A stretch of 64,000 bases of DNA from Magnolia sinica. Lineage: Eukaryota > Streptophyta > Magnoliopsida > Magnoliales > Magnoliaceae. Below the pieces are notes generated by a model, which saw nothing but the letters and a program-made list of their open reading frames with translations, had not been told where the DNA came from and ran no database searches. The position numbers and the translations under genes were made by a program. The DNA lies in NCBI RefSeq assembly GCF_029962835.1, contig NC_080577.1, positions 6,634,001 through 6,698,000 of the forward strand. Reading direction: 5' to 3'. This document shows, piece by piece, positions 12,101-22,837 of this stretch (position 1 is its first letter; the number at the start of each line of letters is the position of its first letter).

Positions 12101-12754
12101 AGTTGTACAACTACCGTTAGAAAAAAAAAACTTGTTTAACATCGATTTCCCATTATACAAGCTTCATAATTTGTCCTACAAACATTTTACGATTGTTTAA
12201 TCCTATATATAGAATAAAACCAAATTATGTAGTGCAAGAAGAAGCTATGTTATAGCTTTTTTCTTTAAATACTTCATCTTTCATCTCTAGAAGTCTTCTT
12301 CTATTTTTCTTCTACTGTAATTGTGCAGCATTCTTTCATCAACATCACATTCATCTTTAGTTTCCACAACACATAATTGTATCCATCAAATTTTATCACC
12401 TCTAATATGATAGAACTTAATCCGGCTATCTAAAATATATTTGTGACAAACACCAACACCAATCCTGTGCTAAAAGACTTTTCAACATTTGGCTTTGATA
12501 CCAATTGTTGCAGAAAAACACTTGTACACAATCAATTGATATAAGTAATGTAAAATCACAAGAGAAAATAGTCAAACCAATACCAAAAAAATAAACAAAA
12601 TAAATAAAAAGCATAAAGATTTATATAATTTGGCATTATGCATATTCCATGGGATAACAATATAAATCTTTCTTACATGCAAGAGAGAAATAATGATTTC
12701 TTAAAAAAAAAAAAACAAACTTCAAAGCCTCTGTGTAAGGCACTGCCTTAACAC
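8749..12754 (-). mobile_element. Degraded Copia LTR retrotransposon(s)
   Basis: Plant Copia fossil on the minus strand. Parts: 3' LTR-like region about 8749-9230; a polypurine-type stretch just after it; decayed RNase H and reverse transcriptase sequence (about 9240-10900, and a second related stretch 11213-12490); a primer-binding site complementary to initiator tRNA-Met at about 12491-12504; and a 5' LTR-like region from about 12509. An LTR-like piece near 10945-11213 between two similar internal stretches suggests two related elements or an internal duplication. No long frame survives. Old, with many breaks. Confidence 0.7.
9129..9173. repeat. (GA)n(GT)n compound microsatellite
   Basis: About 8 GA followed by about 14 GT units, inside the LTR-like region of the minus-strand Copia. 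Confidence 0.9.
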
Positions 12755-13728
12755 AACAAATCATGGTATCTAGTTTGGTATGAGAGGATAAGACTTCATT
12801 GACACATCAGAACCTTACAATTCACTATATGAAAAAACAGTGTCATACTTGCGTGAAGTAAAAGCCAACAGTTTTGTTGGTCTTTTTCACTCTCCCAAAA
12901 GACATGTAAATAAAATTTTAAATTTTAAAGAGGGACATTAGGTTGTCGTCCCACCTTTAATGAAACTTATATATTTTACTAGCATCATTATCATCCAATG
13001 AATGGACAACTATATGTACTCAAAATTTACCATCGTACATGTTTTCTACAAACAAGACTTGTCTATATTCATCCACCCATTCTTTTATAAGACATCTATT
13101 TGATAAAAGATAGCTATTTGATACCATGGTTGGTTATGATGCTTGATAAGTAGGCACATGGCATATGTTGACTCAGATCAAAATAACTAAATTGCGGGCA
13201 CCAATATTTTTAAGTTATAGTCTAAAACTTAGATTAGTTGAAATTTTCTAACATTTAATCCATTGATACTTGTTTATCATCCAATAAATGTCCACCAATC
13301 TGATAGTAAGTAATTAAAAATGCTCAATTTTTTGGGTCAAGATACATCTAAATTGGTACACAATTTCGATGATTTAATTTGAATTTCTTACATTGCATGT
13401 GTGCAATTTTTAAGTACTTTTTAAGTCCCTGCGTATCTTCCAACGCATTCTGCCAAGTATCAAATTATTATTATTTTTCTTTGGCCAACAAATCTTCATA
13501 ATCTCCCTAGAGGATTTGATCGTACCATGCTATGAGTTGCACCAATCTTGGACGCTCCCAAGTACAACATGTGCCATGTGATGTCAACCTCATCTGGATA
13601 GTTCAACTACTGGGTCCCAAACCAGAGATGTCGTAAGCTAATTTGCCCCTCAATTCAGATATCCTGATTGATGGGTCACTTCTCAAACCTATGGAAACGA
13701 GATGTTTAACTAGATCACACCACACACA
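12755..13728. other. Intergenic DNA, AT-rich
   Basis: No gene, RNA or clear repeat boundary seen. The first 200 bases may still belong to the LTR of the preceding Copia. Confidence 0.4.
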
Positions 13729-13835
13729 CACTATAAGAAAATTGGCCCAAAAATCCACTGGTAAAGGTTTTACTGGCAGTCAGGGACCTTTACCGGCGGT
13801 TGTGTTGGACGCCCCTAAATCGTAAGTTTTTGTTG
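13729..13835 (+). mobile_element. CACTA (En/Spm-type) transposon end, first
   Basis: Begins 'cactataagaaaa', a CACTA-superfamily terminal motif. It continues with subterminal words (accggcggt- and actggcag-like). Only one end is present: no transposase and no matching opposite end was found in the window. Confidence 0.6.
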
Positions 13836-13932
13836 CACTACTAGAAAAATGGTCAAATGCTACGGATAAAATCCGTAGCTAGTGATATATGGCTACGGTT
13901 ATAGTCCATAGCTAAAGATTTCTAAATTTTCT
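13836..13932 (+). mobile_element. CACTA (En/Spm-type) transposon end, second
   Basis: Begins 'cactactagaaaaatgg', a classic CACTA terminus. It is followed by subterminal inverted repeats: 'gctacgga' and 'tccgtagc' around a TAAAA loop (13859-13879), then a similar imperfect pair starting 'tggctacgg'. It directly abuts a Copia fragment, so the body is missing. Confidence 0.75.
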
Positions 13933-13934
13933 CG

Positions 13935-16900
13935 ATGGCATCGACAAAACCTGTTGTTGAAAGATTTGAGACATCAACAACAATCTCAACCATGTCTTCA
14001 ATCTTCATTCCTTATAACTTTTTGTCCACAACTCTAATTCTGACATGCATCATAATTCCACAATTGCTTTTTGTGCATCTTTCGTCTTCCTTTTACGTCT
14101 TTACCAAACGCAGAGAAGTTGCACAGAACTTGAACTTCTCTGAGAGAACTACCTTAGTGAGCATGTTCACTAGATTCACACTGGTGTGAATCTTCTCTAG
14201 AATCACACTTCCTTCGTCAAGTATCTATCAGATAAAATGGTGACGAACATCAATACGTTTAGTACATAAGTGATAAACGAAATTTTTAGCCAAATCGATT
14301 GCACTTTCGCTGTCACGATTAACCTACATGGCCTCCTGTTGAAGCTTCAACTGATTTATCATCCCTCTCAACCAAACATATTTCTTGAATGTCTTCGTCA
14401 CTACCATATACTCTACTTTAGTTGTGGAAAGATATACCACAGACTAAACTTCAACATCCAACCAATCACTCCACCCACTAGCATAAACGAGTAACCGGAA
14501 GTCAACCTTATATTGTCCACATTGTCCGCGTAATCAGAATCCACATAACCTACTAACTTGGCCCCTGATTTCTCAAGAGATAAAACTTAGTCCTACGTAC
14601 CTTGAATGTATCGAAGTTGCTATTTCACTACTTCCCAGTATTACTTTCCAAGGTTAGACATGTATCTGTTAACAACACCCATCACATGTGAAATATCCGA
14701 TCTAATATAGACCATGGCATATATCACGCTGTCAATCGTGCTCGAGTAAGGCACACGAGACATATTATGCTTTTGTTCATCTCTTTTGGGACATTATTAC
14801 AAAGAAAGCTTAAAGTGAGTGGCGTGGGGAACGCTAATCGGCTCTGCCCTATCCATCCCATATTTAACCAATACCTTCTCAAGGTATTCCTTCTAAGATA
14901 ACTAGCTAAAACATGCTTCTTTTTATGTCTCTGTGTATATCAATGCCAAAACCCTACTTGCCGCCCCCGGATCTTTCATCTCGAATGTCCCAGATAACTG
15001 AGTCTTCAGTAAGTCGATCTTACATATGCTATGACTGACAATCAACATACAAGACCAAGATAATAAATTTTTCATCACTTAGTGTCTTGTAATAGACATA
15101 ATAATCATATTCACTCTTGGTAAATTCTTGACTCACCATAAAAGAATCAAACTTTTGGTACTACTGCCTAGGTAATTGTTTCAGGTCGTACAACAACATC
15201 TTTAACCTGCAAACCTTGTTCTTTGCCCCGTTTATTATCTGCTCTTTCAATTCCCCATGCTGGAAGGCAGTTTTCACATCCATCTTCTCCAACTTGAGAT
15301 CATATTGGGCAACCAGGACCAATACAAATATGATAAATACTTGTTTCACCACAAGTGTGAATATCTCAGTGAAGTTAACACCTTCTCTCTGAGCATATTC
15401 CTTCACTACTAATCTTGTCTTATACTTATCATGGTTTTTTTTTTAAGATCCACTTGCACTCGATCGTTTTACAGTAAACGGGAAGGTCCATCACCTCTCA
15501 CGTCTCATTATTGTACAAGGAGTCAATCTCATCAACCATCACAGTTTTTTACTTTTTAACATCTTTCTCATCAAAAGCCTCCTGAAGAGTAAACGGATCA
15601 CCCTTATCTGTAATGAGGGCATATGCGACATTAGGTCATCCATGTATTTCACCGGTAACCTAGGATCCCGCATCAAATTGCTTGTCGCTGGTGGCTACTC
15701 CACCTGCTCATGTACCTCTGTCTATGTCTCTATAACGACCTGAGTATCATTTGTGTCCATCATGAACATCTACAACCAAAATTTTCAATTCCTCATGCTC
15801 GTCCTTACATAACAAGGATCTCTCGTCGAATTTGATGTCACCATTAGGGATGATTTTCCATATGACCTGGTCATATAGCCTATACCCTTTTACACCACTA
15901 CTATAACCGATAAAAAATATAATTCTTTGCTCTTTTGTCTAGCTTATCTCTCTCAATTAACGGTACATGAGAGTAAGCATCGCAACCAAATACTCGTAGT
16001 CCCAAGTAATCTACCTTCTAACCACTCCACAATTCCTCTGAAATTTTACAATCAATGGCCGTAGAATGAGACTGATTTACCAACTAACAAGTCGTGTTAA
16101 CAGCCTCAGTCCACAGGTCTTCACTCAACCCAACATTACTGATTATGCATCAGGTCCTCTCCAAAAGAGTCTGATTCATTCTCTTAGCCACACTATTCTA
16201 TCTGATGTGTAGCAAATTGTGTTTTGCATCACAATTCCTTCGTCTTTGCAATATTGATTGAATTCTCCATAAGTGAAATTTTCATCGTTATATGTCCTTA
16301 GTACTTTCACTTTTCAATTTGTTTGTTTTTCATAATTGTCTTCTACTACTTAAAGTTTGTGAAAATATTAGATTTATTTTTCAAAAATAAACACATACCT
16401 TCTCAAATTAGTCGTCAATGAACGTGACGAACCATGATGACCCTCCACCAAAAACTACAGATGATGGCCCCTATACATCAAAATACACGTAGTTAAGAAT
16501 ACCCTTAATTACATACATGTTTACCATATTTATTAAATAACTTAAATTGTTTACCATACATACAATACCCGTATATACTCAAATCAAAACTTTTAAAAAC
16601 TGAAATTAAATAACGGTCAGAAAGTACCTTCATGCCCCACTCGCTCATGTGGCATAGATGTGCATGCCACATATATGTAGATGTGGAATCTGTTGCAGAC
16701 GCTACGGCTCCACCCGATGAAGTGTTCCCGATTAACTTGTAAAGGTTCACGTTACTCTGTGCCTTCATGATTACGAGTGCTCCCTTTGAAACTTTAGGGA
16801 CATAATCAAAACCGGTGAATCTGCACCCAAGCGCCTCGAGTGTTCCAAGAGATATCAAGCTCTTCCTCATATTAGGAATACGTCTCACCTTGGTCAAGGT

Positions 16901-17360
16901 ACGCTTCATGCCATCAAACATCTTAATGTGCACCTATCTAACACCCACTACACTACAGGCATTATCATTGCCCATAATACTTGGCACTATCGCACTCTCT
17001 ATAACTGGTTAACCAACTCCAATGAGGACTCATGTGATATGATGTCCCAGTATCCATAATCCACTTGTCCCTTCAATCATTGTATAAGTGTCCAACTGAC
17101 AACACATCATAACCACTTGTACATTCAACTAACTCGACAATGTTAGTCTCCCCGAAAGAAGCCTCTAAATTCTTTTTTCTTAGCCTCAGGATTTTTGCAA
17201 ACATTCTTTATGCGCCCATACATCCTACAATTCCAGCATTTCAACTTACATTTGCCATTGTCCTTGGATTTGAACCTTGATCGAAAAGACCCATTATTCC
17301 GTTCAAAATTTCGTCGCCTCATAACCAATGCATCAGTGGTGCTCATTGAATACCCACATT
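13935..17360 (-). mobile_element. Degraded Copia LTR retrotransposon
   Basis: Minus-strand Copia fossil read from 17.35 kb down. Parts: gag zinc knuckle of CX2C-type near 17225; GAG-pre-integrase region around 16505-16930 (WHAHLCHMSEWGM); integrase about 15850-16500; reverse transcriptase about 15160-15700 (KMDVKTAFQHGEL and LLYDLKQ); RNase H about 14190-15100. No LTR was found at either end; the left side meets a CACTA end and the right side a fold-back piece. Broken throughout with many interruptions, so old. Confidence 0.8.
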
Positions 17361-17619
17361 AAAAACTTCCCTGGGCCCGCCATAATGTTTATTTGCCATC
17401 TAACCTATTGATAACGTCACACAGGCCTGGACAAAGAGAAAGACAAATATCAGCTAGTTTCCAAAACTTTTATGGACCCTAAGAAGTTTTTAATGGTAAG
17501 CATTCAATCTCTACTCTACTATGTGGTCCACTTGGATATATAACAAATACATCAAGGTCATGTACAGGAAAATGTACACTCACTGACATGTTAGCCGGGT
17601 AACACCTAATCCGCTCCCC
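17361..17619. mobile_element. Fold-back MITE, right half, abutting the OMT fragment
   Basis: Runs from the family core ('aatgtttatttgccatctaa', 'ccaaaacttttatggaccct') to the terminal motif whose reverse complement is 'ggggagcggattaggtgtta'. That terminus resembles the ends at 20.44 kb and 19.2 kb. It stops exactly where homology to the O-methyltransferase gene starts, so element insertion or element-mediated breakage probably removed the 5' end of that gene copy. Confidence 0.7.
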
Positions 17620-18389
17620 TGCAAGGAGATGAGGCCAATGAGGTGTTGAAAGCCCAAGGCCATATATGGAACCATGTGCTTAACTTCATTACTTCCTTGT
17701 CCCTCAAGTGTGTCGTTCAACTAGGCATACCAGACATCGTTCACAGCTATGGCCGTCCCATGACTCTCTCCCAGCTGGTGGACGCACTTTCGATCGCTCC
17801 TGCTAGAGCGGCTCATGTGGGCCGTATCATGCGTTTGTTGGTCCACTCGGGCTTCTTTGCCTTACAAAAAATCAACGGTGATCAAGGAGGAGATGAAGAA
17901 GGATATGTGCTGGCACCACCTTCTAGGCTCCTGTTGAAGGACACTGCGACATGCATGTCGCCGTTTTTGCTGGTGGTGCTAGATCCAGTTGTAGTAATGC
18001 CGTGGCATTTCTTGAGCACTTGGCTCGTAGGGGATGATCCAACAACAGCCTTCAAGACCGCACACGGTATGGACATGTGGGACCACATGGCGCAGAGCCC
18101 TAGGCATCATAACTTATTTAATGATGCCATGGCTAGCGATGCTCAGGTAGCCATGAGCATAGTTGTTAAAGAGTGCGGTCTGGTCTTCCAAGGGTTGCGA
18201 TCATTGGTCGATGTCGGAGGCTGCACAGGAACTGCCACCAGAGCTATCGCCAATGCGTTCCCACACGTGAAGTGCACCGTGTTTGATCTCCCACACGTGA
18301 TTGCGAGCATGCCAAAGAGTAAGAACGTAGATATGGTTGGAGGGGATATGTTTGAGCCCATTCCTTGTGCGGATGCAGTTTTCCTCAAG
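17619..18389 (+). pseudogene. O-methyltransferase exon-1 copy, 5'-truncated and lacking exon 2
   Basis: An open frame parallel to residues 8-264 of the intact gene at 27802-30481, about 97% alike (roughly 20 base differences, many changing amino acids). The codon matching Met8 is CTG, no in-frame ATG precedes it, and a stop lies a few codons upstream. It keeps the SAM-binding motif I (LVDVGGCTG) and a normal-looking donor (aag|gtatac) at 18389/18390. The catalytic exon 2 was not found within the homologous intron stretch, which ends near 19198. A fold-back MITE abuts its 5' edge. Most likely a dead gene fragment. The alternative is an extra first exon able to splice to the exon at 30179, which sequence alone cannot exclude. 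Confidence 0.8.
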
Positions 18390-19198
18390 GTATACTTGTT
18401 TTACTTGCAGTTTACTATTCCGAAGTAGAATTTTCCACTACAGCTAGCGATCAATCTGAATAAGTGTGTCATCTACTGACGACCGTTAGTAGTTGGGACC
18501 GCTACCTCATATGTTGGTGGACCTTATATCTAACTATTTTCAGTTGGTGGGCCCTATCAGAATGAGATTCCTAGATTTAGAAACACCTATTAGAGTCTCC
18601 TATTCGTCCAAACAAATAGATAGTTTAAATTATAAATATGACCCGAGTAATTTTTACAAGTGATCCTGGGTGTCCAGTTTATAATTAGGGTTTGATCGAA
18701 TGCTTAGTATTGTTGGATTGGTGTGATTTTTACATGTGGCCCATGAAATAATGTATGTTTGACCAAATGTACAGTTCAGATCACCAATGAAGTTCTCGTA
18801 ACCCAAAGATCTCTGGAGCCCACTGTGATGTGGGTGGGAAATTTGTCTATCAGTTTTTCCCGCTCATGTTAGGACGATTCAAGATCCACGTGACCATATC
18901 ACAAGAAACGGTGGGGATTGTACGCTAACCATGGAAACTTTCTCGTTGCTGTTGTTTCCGGTGGTGTGGCCCACTTTATTCTTCGATCTACCTCATTTTT
19001 AGGATCTCATGCAAAAAAGATATGACAAAACTGATTGACAGAGTGGATATAACATTGATATCACCACGGCCCCACAAAGCTTTTAAGTTACTGGAAGTGC
19101 TTGTAATAGGTGCTACTGGAGTAGAAACCGGTCCACAATATTATTATTAATTATCTGTTTGCATGGCTATTTTATCAGTTTGCGTGTCTCTGTAGCCA
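18390..19198 (+). other. Intron-homologous sequence of the truncated O-methyltransferase copy
   Basis: Matches the first ~930 bases of the intact gene's intron (28594-29523), with phrases such as 'agtagaaaccggtcc' shared. It includes a fold-back element at about 18820-19085 also present in the other copy. Homology stops near 19198, before any exon 2. Confidence 0.8.
18820..19085. mobile_element. Fold-back MITE in duplicated intron
   Basis: Arms around 'cacaagaaacggtggggatt' and 'gctgttgtttccggtggtgt' are inverted versions of each other. The same element sits at about 29091-29360 in the intact gene's intron, so it inserted before the gene duplication. Confidence 0.65.
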
Positions 19199-19204
19199 TC
19201 CATC

Positions 19205-19952
19205 TTGGAAGCGGATTGGCTGGTGTACCACACACCACCGATATGGCTGGTGTGTTGACATCACCAAGTGGGTCCTATCATGAGCTATGAGTCATATCCA
19301 AACATGGTGAGCTAGTGGCAATGCTTAGCCGAAATTAAGATACATCCGAAAATGAAGTGGCCTACATTGTAAAAAGCTATGATTCTCGAGCAGCGTAATA
19401 GTCACTGCTTGGGGTTTGCCGACCAGCGCGTGGCTCGCTAACTGGACGGTGCTCCATGAGCCCTGCCATGTTGTATGTGTTTTATCCATGATGTCCATCC
19501 ATTTTTCCAAATCATTTTTGTGTGTGAGCCCAAAAATCATGCCCTAAAATGTGGAATATCAAAAGATTATGTACCACACCACAGAAAGTTAGAAACAATG
19601 GTGATTGAAGGCCCACCATTCAAAACTTCTTAGAGGCCACAAGTTTTGGATCCAGCAGAAATTTGTGTTTTACCTTCATCCAGGTCTTCATGAACTATTT
19701 ATCATGTTGAACGAAAAATAAACATTCCACTAAGCCTTAGGAAGTTTTCAAATGTGAGCATTCAATCCCCAATGTTTTCATGTGGTGCGCTCCACTTGTG
19801 CCTCTATTTTGGACTTATGTCTTAAAATGATAATAATACAAAATGAATGGGTTGCATGAATAAAATATGTACATCAATGTGGGGCCCACAAAGTACTGTC
19901 CAATTGCAACATTACTATTGACGATGTCAGTATGCAATCCGCGTCCATGTTA
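19205..19952. mobile_element. Fold-back MITE
   Basis: The left end 'ttggaagcggattggctgg' pairs with the reverse complement of the right end (taacatggacgcggattgca). Inner arms also pair: 'atgtgttttatccatgatgt' on the left versus 'tgaataaaatatgtacatca' on the right. The core has 'cacaagttttggatccagc'. The left arm carries extra sequence (about 19290-19440, with 'ctatgattctcgagcag') also found near 20330 and 61045, so it may be a composite. Confidence 0.65.
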
Positions 19953-19954
19953 AG

Positions 19955-20386
19955 TGTACACGTGGCATACAAATTAAACCATCCAAAATTCGACAGGCAT
20001 GCAATTTATATGGACCAAAAGACCAACAACTTCACACTTACTAAATTAGCTAACCAGCCTATTCATGTGCATTAGTTGACGGTTAAATGAAAAATCCAAT
20101 GGTCCAGTTTCAGCAAAAAGATTCAATGCGCCCATAGTTCATCCCACATGACTTGTATTTCAGGCATTTTAGTCGATGTCTTTTTTAGATGAATTCTTTA
20201 ATTGAAAAAAGTATCCACAAAAATAATACAAGAAAACTTGGATACATGAATTAAAAATCTTAATAATATTAAAACATAACTTGTTTCCTCGTACCTTTGG
20301 AGAGGCTGTGTAATTTATAAGAGAAGAAAAACTATGATTCTCGTGTAGAGTGTGATAGTCATTGATCAGGCACCGATAAGTTGTAG
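19955..20386. repeat. Dispersed/tandem repeat unit, copy A
   Basis: Starts near 'gtgtacacgtggcatac' and contains 'aattagctaaccagcctatt'. Its start is repeated from 20387 (split by a MITE) and its second half (about 20110-20345) resembles 60784-61066. No coding capacity. Confidence 0.6.
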
Positions 20387-21060
20387 TACACGTGGAATAT
20401 GACTAAAATTAAATTAAACATTCCAAAATTTGACCCCCAATTAATGGGAGTGGATTAGGTTTTAACCTGGTAACATATTAGTGGGTGTTATTTAGACCGT
20501 ATGCGGCCCACCTTGATGAATGTGGTATATATCCATGCTGTCCATCCATTTTCTGATCTTATTTTACAGCTTGATCCAAAAAATTAAGCAGATCCAAATC
20601 CCAGGTGGACCGCACCAATGGAAACTGTGGTCATTGACCAGTAAAAACTTATTGTGGGCCACAAAAGTTTTGGATCAATCTGTTCTTCGTATTTTCATTT
20701 CATCTAGGTTTTTATAACCTTATCAACAGGTTGGATGGAAAAATAAACACTACAGTGGACCCTGGGTAGTTTTTAGTGGTGGGAATCAATCACCACTGTT
20801 TCTGGTGGTGGGGTCCACTTGAGATTTGGATCTGCTTAATTTTTGGGATCACATCCTAAAATGATATGGAAAAACGGGTGGACGTGTGGATATATAAGAC
20901 ACTCATCAAGGTGTGGCCCACGGTCAGGGTAACACCAACTAAATTGTTACAAAGGGATAATCCACTCCCCCCATTTATATCGTTAAAAAGACTAACAACT
21001 CCAGACTTAACTAAATTAGCCAACCAGCCTATTCATGAGATGGTTATATGAAAAACATGT
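20387..21060. repeat. Dispersed/tandem repeat unit, copy B, split by a MITE
   Basis: The pieces 20387-20438 and 20977-21060 correspond to consecutive parts of copy A (19955-20070). The fold-back element lies between them. Confidence 0.6.
20439..20976. mobile_element. Fold-back MITE with long terminal inverted repeats, best copy
   Basis: Left arm from 'atgggagtggattaggt', right arm ending 'ggataatccactcccccc'. Inverted similarity runs inward for roughly 180-200 bases per side, through 'aaaaaattaagcagatccaa' and 'ggtggaccgcaccaatggaa'. The spacer of about 150 bases carries the family core 'ccacaaaagttttggatcaa'. No reading frame. It inserted into a repeat whose uninterrupted version lies at 19.96-20.07 kb. 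Confidence 0.8.
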
Positions 21061-21585
21061 AACAGTGAGGATTAAAACCTAACAACGGTGGCTCATGTAA
21101 TTTACAAGGAGATAATGCCACCTGTATCTAGCTACTTTGTGCATGTGTATTAACCATCACACTCTGCCATAGTATCAAATAAGTACTCTTTAAAATGGTA
21201 CAACTTGTGGTGTGCGACTTAACATTAGGCAATATTCAATTAAGAAAATAATGAAAGACAATTAATGAAAACCAGATACCGTGTTCAGTGGGCAACTTAA
21301 TACTTTGTAATATTGAGGCCGAGTTCCTTGCTTGTTCCTAGCCTTTAAAAAAAAAAAAAAAACAACAACAACTGAAGAATATATTCATATGGAGAACGAT
21401 ACGAGTTTTTCAGGTGGGCATTACCAAAAAGGGCAATGACCTCACTTATCATGTAGCTCTAACATTAAATCCTCATAAATATAGACTAACCTATCTTCTG
21501 CCTCCATCCTCAGCCCAACCAGACAGCTTAGTTTTTAGCCCTGGGGTCATGGTAGTTGTTCTATCCTGGGTATTAATCTGATGGC
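21061..21585. other. Intergenic DNA
   Basis: No gene seen. A 16-base poly-A run at about 21345-21360 may be the tail of an unrecognised retroposed sequence. Confidence 0.4.
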
Positions 21586-21990
21586 CCATCATGGATGGAA
21601 CATTCCTAGAATATACTTTCAACCGGTCAATTCTAACTTGCCGTTATTCACACGAAAATACATCTAGCAGTTTGCTGGAATGCACCCAGAAGGTATTGCT
21701 ACAAGATACGTGGGTACTTTGTCCTTTGGATCTAGGATTATCTTTCAATGATGCGGACCATTTATGTGATGGGCTTCACAGAGATGGAGTAAAGAAAGAA
21801 ATACAAAAGTTCTTGATGTGGAGTATCTTAACCTTGTTCTTTGGTGCCTTCAATCTGGGCAAAAAACAAGGGCATGGATCTGCCTCATTTTTGGCTCATT
21901 TATTAAAATGTACTGAGAAAATGGATGGATGGATGGCTTGGATAAACAGATATATTACGGTGGGCCCACAGGAGCCCCTGGTCGGACATG
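21586..21990. mobile_element. Fold-back MITE, degraded
   Basis: The right arm is recognisable ('ggcatggatctgcctcattt', 'atggatggatggcttggata', 'ttacggtgggcccac'). The left side is badly decayed, beginning near 'atggcccatcatggatggaa'. It lies upstream of the Copia-split O-methyltransferase promoter. Confidence 0.55.
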
Positions 21991-22427
21991 GATTATTGTC
22001 CGAGTGGGGTCGGATGCAATCGGCTTCCACTTGCAGACGGGTTAGATGCAAAACTTGCGTTGCGTGACATTTACCCGCAAGGCCCCAGTCGCATTCACGA
22101 TGTATCACGCAATTCTCGTGCACAAAGTTTGTACTGGTACAACTTCACTTTGTACAACCGGGACAGCTATTTCATTTATCTAAGCCGTTGATATTGCATG
22201 CATCATCGTAGAGTTAGCATGCACGAAATATCTCAAAGATTGTAATATCCTAACCATTCGATAGGTGCCCAAAAATAGATGACTAAGAAATATTCACATT
22301 CAACCAATATTTTATAGCTAGGATCTTCAAATCATAGGCAGATGCTATCCATGGGGAATTCCATCGGTTTGGATTGCTGAATCACTGGCCTTGCTTGTGC
22401 TAGCTGAAAGCCAAAGCATGCTGTATA
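21991..22427 (+). promoter_or_regulatory. Displaced native 5' flank of the O-methyltransferase gene
   Basis: Before the Copia insertion this DNA would have joined directly to 27662 (shared GTATA at 22423-22427 and 27662-27666). It should therefore hold the gene's original upstream promoter elements, now 5.2 kb further away. No individual motif can be named with confidence. Confidence 0.6.
22423..22427. repeat. Target-site duplication, left copy (GTATA)
   Basis: Five bases GTATA immediately before the 5' LTR, repeated at 27662-27666 right after the 3' LTR. Confidence 0.9.
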
Positions 22428-22771
22428 TGTTAGATACGGGGAGATTTGCAAATCCAAAAACCGTGTGCAGCAAGCTGTTAGCTTAGATTTTTTCTTCTTC
22501 TAAGATTAGATTGCTAGCTATGAAGATTTCTTTCTAGATTTCTCTGAATTATTTTTTCTTTATTTAGCTACCCCTAGGATGAATCTAGACAGGGATAGTT
22601 TAGTAATTTCACACAATAAGAAAGCCTATAAATAGGCAGCAGTGTAATACGATTTTCTTATTCCAAAAGGCAGTTGCTGTTCTCTCTTCTTCTTCTTCCA
22701 AAAGTTGCTGTTTTTTGTTTCATGGTGGCTGCAGCCACACGTCAGCAGGAAGCTGGGTTTTAGACCCAACA
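22428..22771 (+). repeat. Copia 5' LTR
   Basis: 344 bases, TGTTAG...CAACA. A TATA-like box (tataaata) lies at 22627-22634. Confidence 0.95.
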
Positions 22772-22774
22772 AAG

Positions 22775-22786
22775 TGGTATCAGAGC
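22775..22786 (+). other. Copia primer-binding site
   Basis: 'tggtatcagagc', complementary to the 3' end of initiator tRNA-Met, three bases after the 5' LTR. Confidence 0.93.
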
Positions 22787-22837
22787 CGACGATCCTTGGG
22801 CCTCATCAGCAAGAGGCAGATCCTGCACTCCCGGTTT

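Noticed and set aside
21591-22067. 158-residue open frame upstream of the Copia
   Set aside because: It lies across a degraded fold-back MITE. The words are the element's arm sequence in translation, with no recognisable domain.
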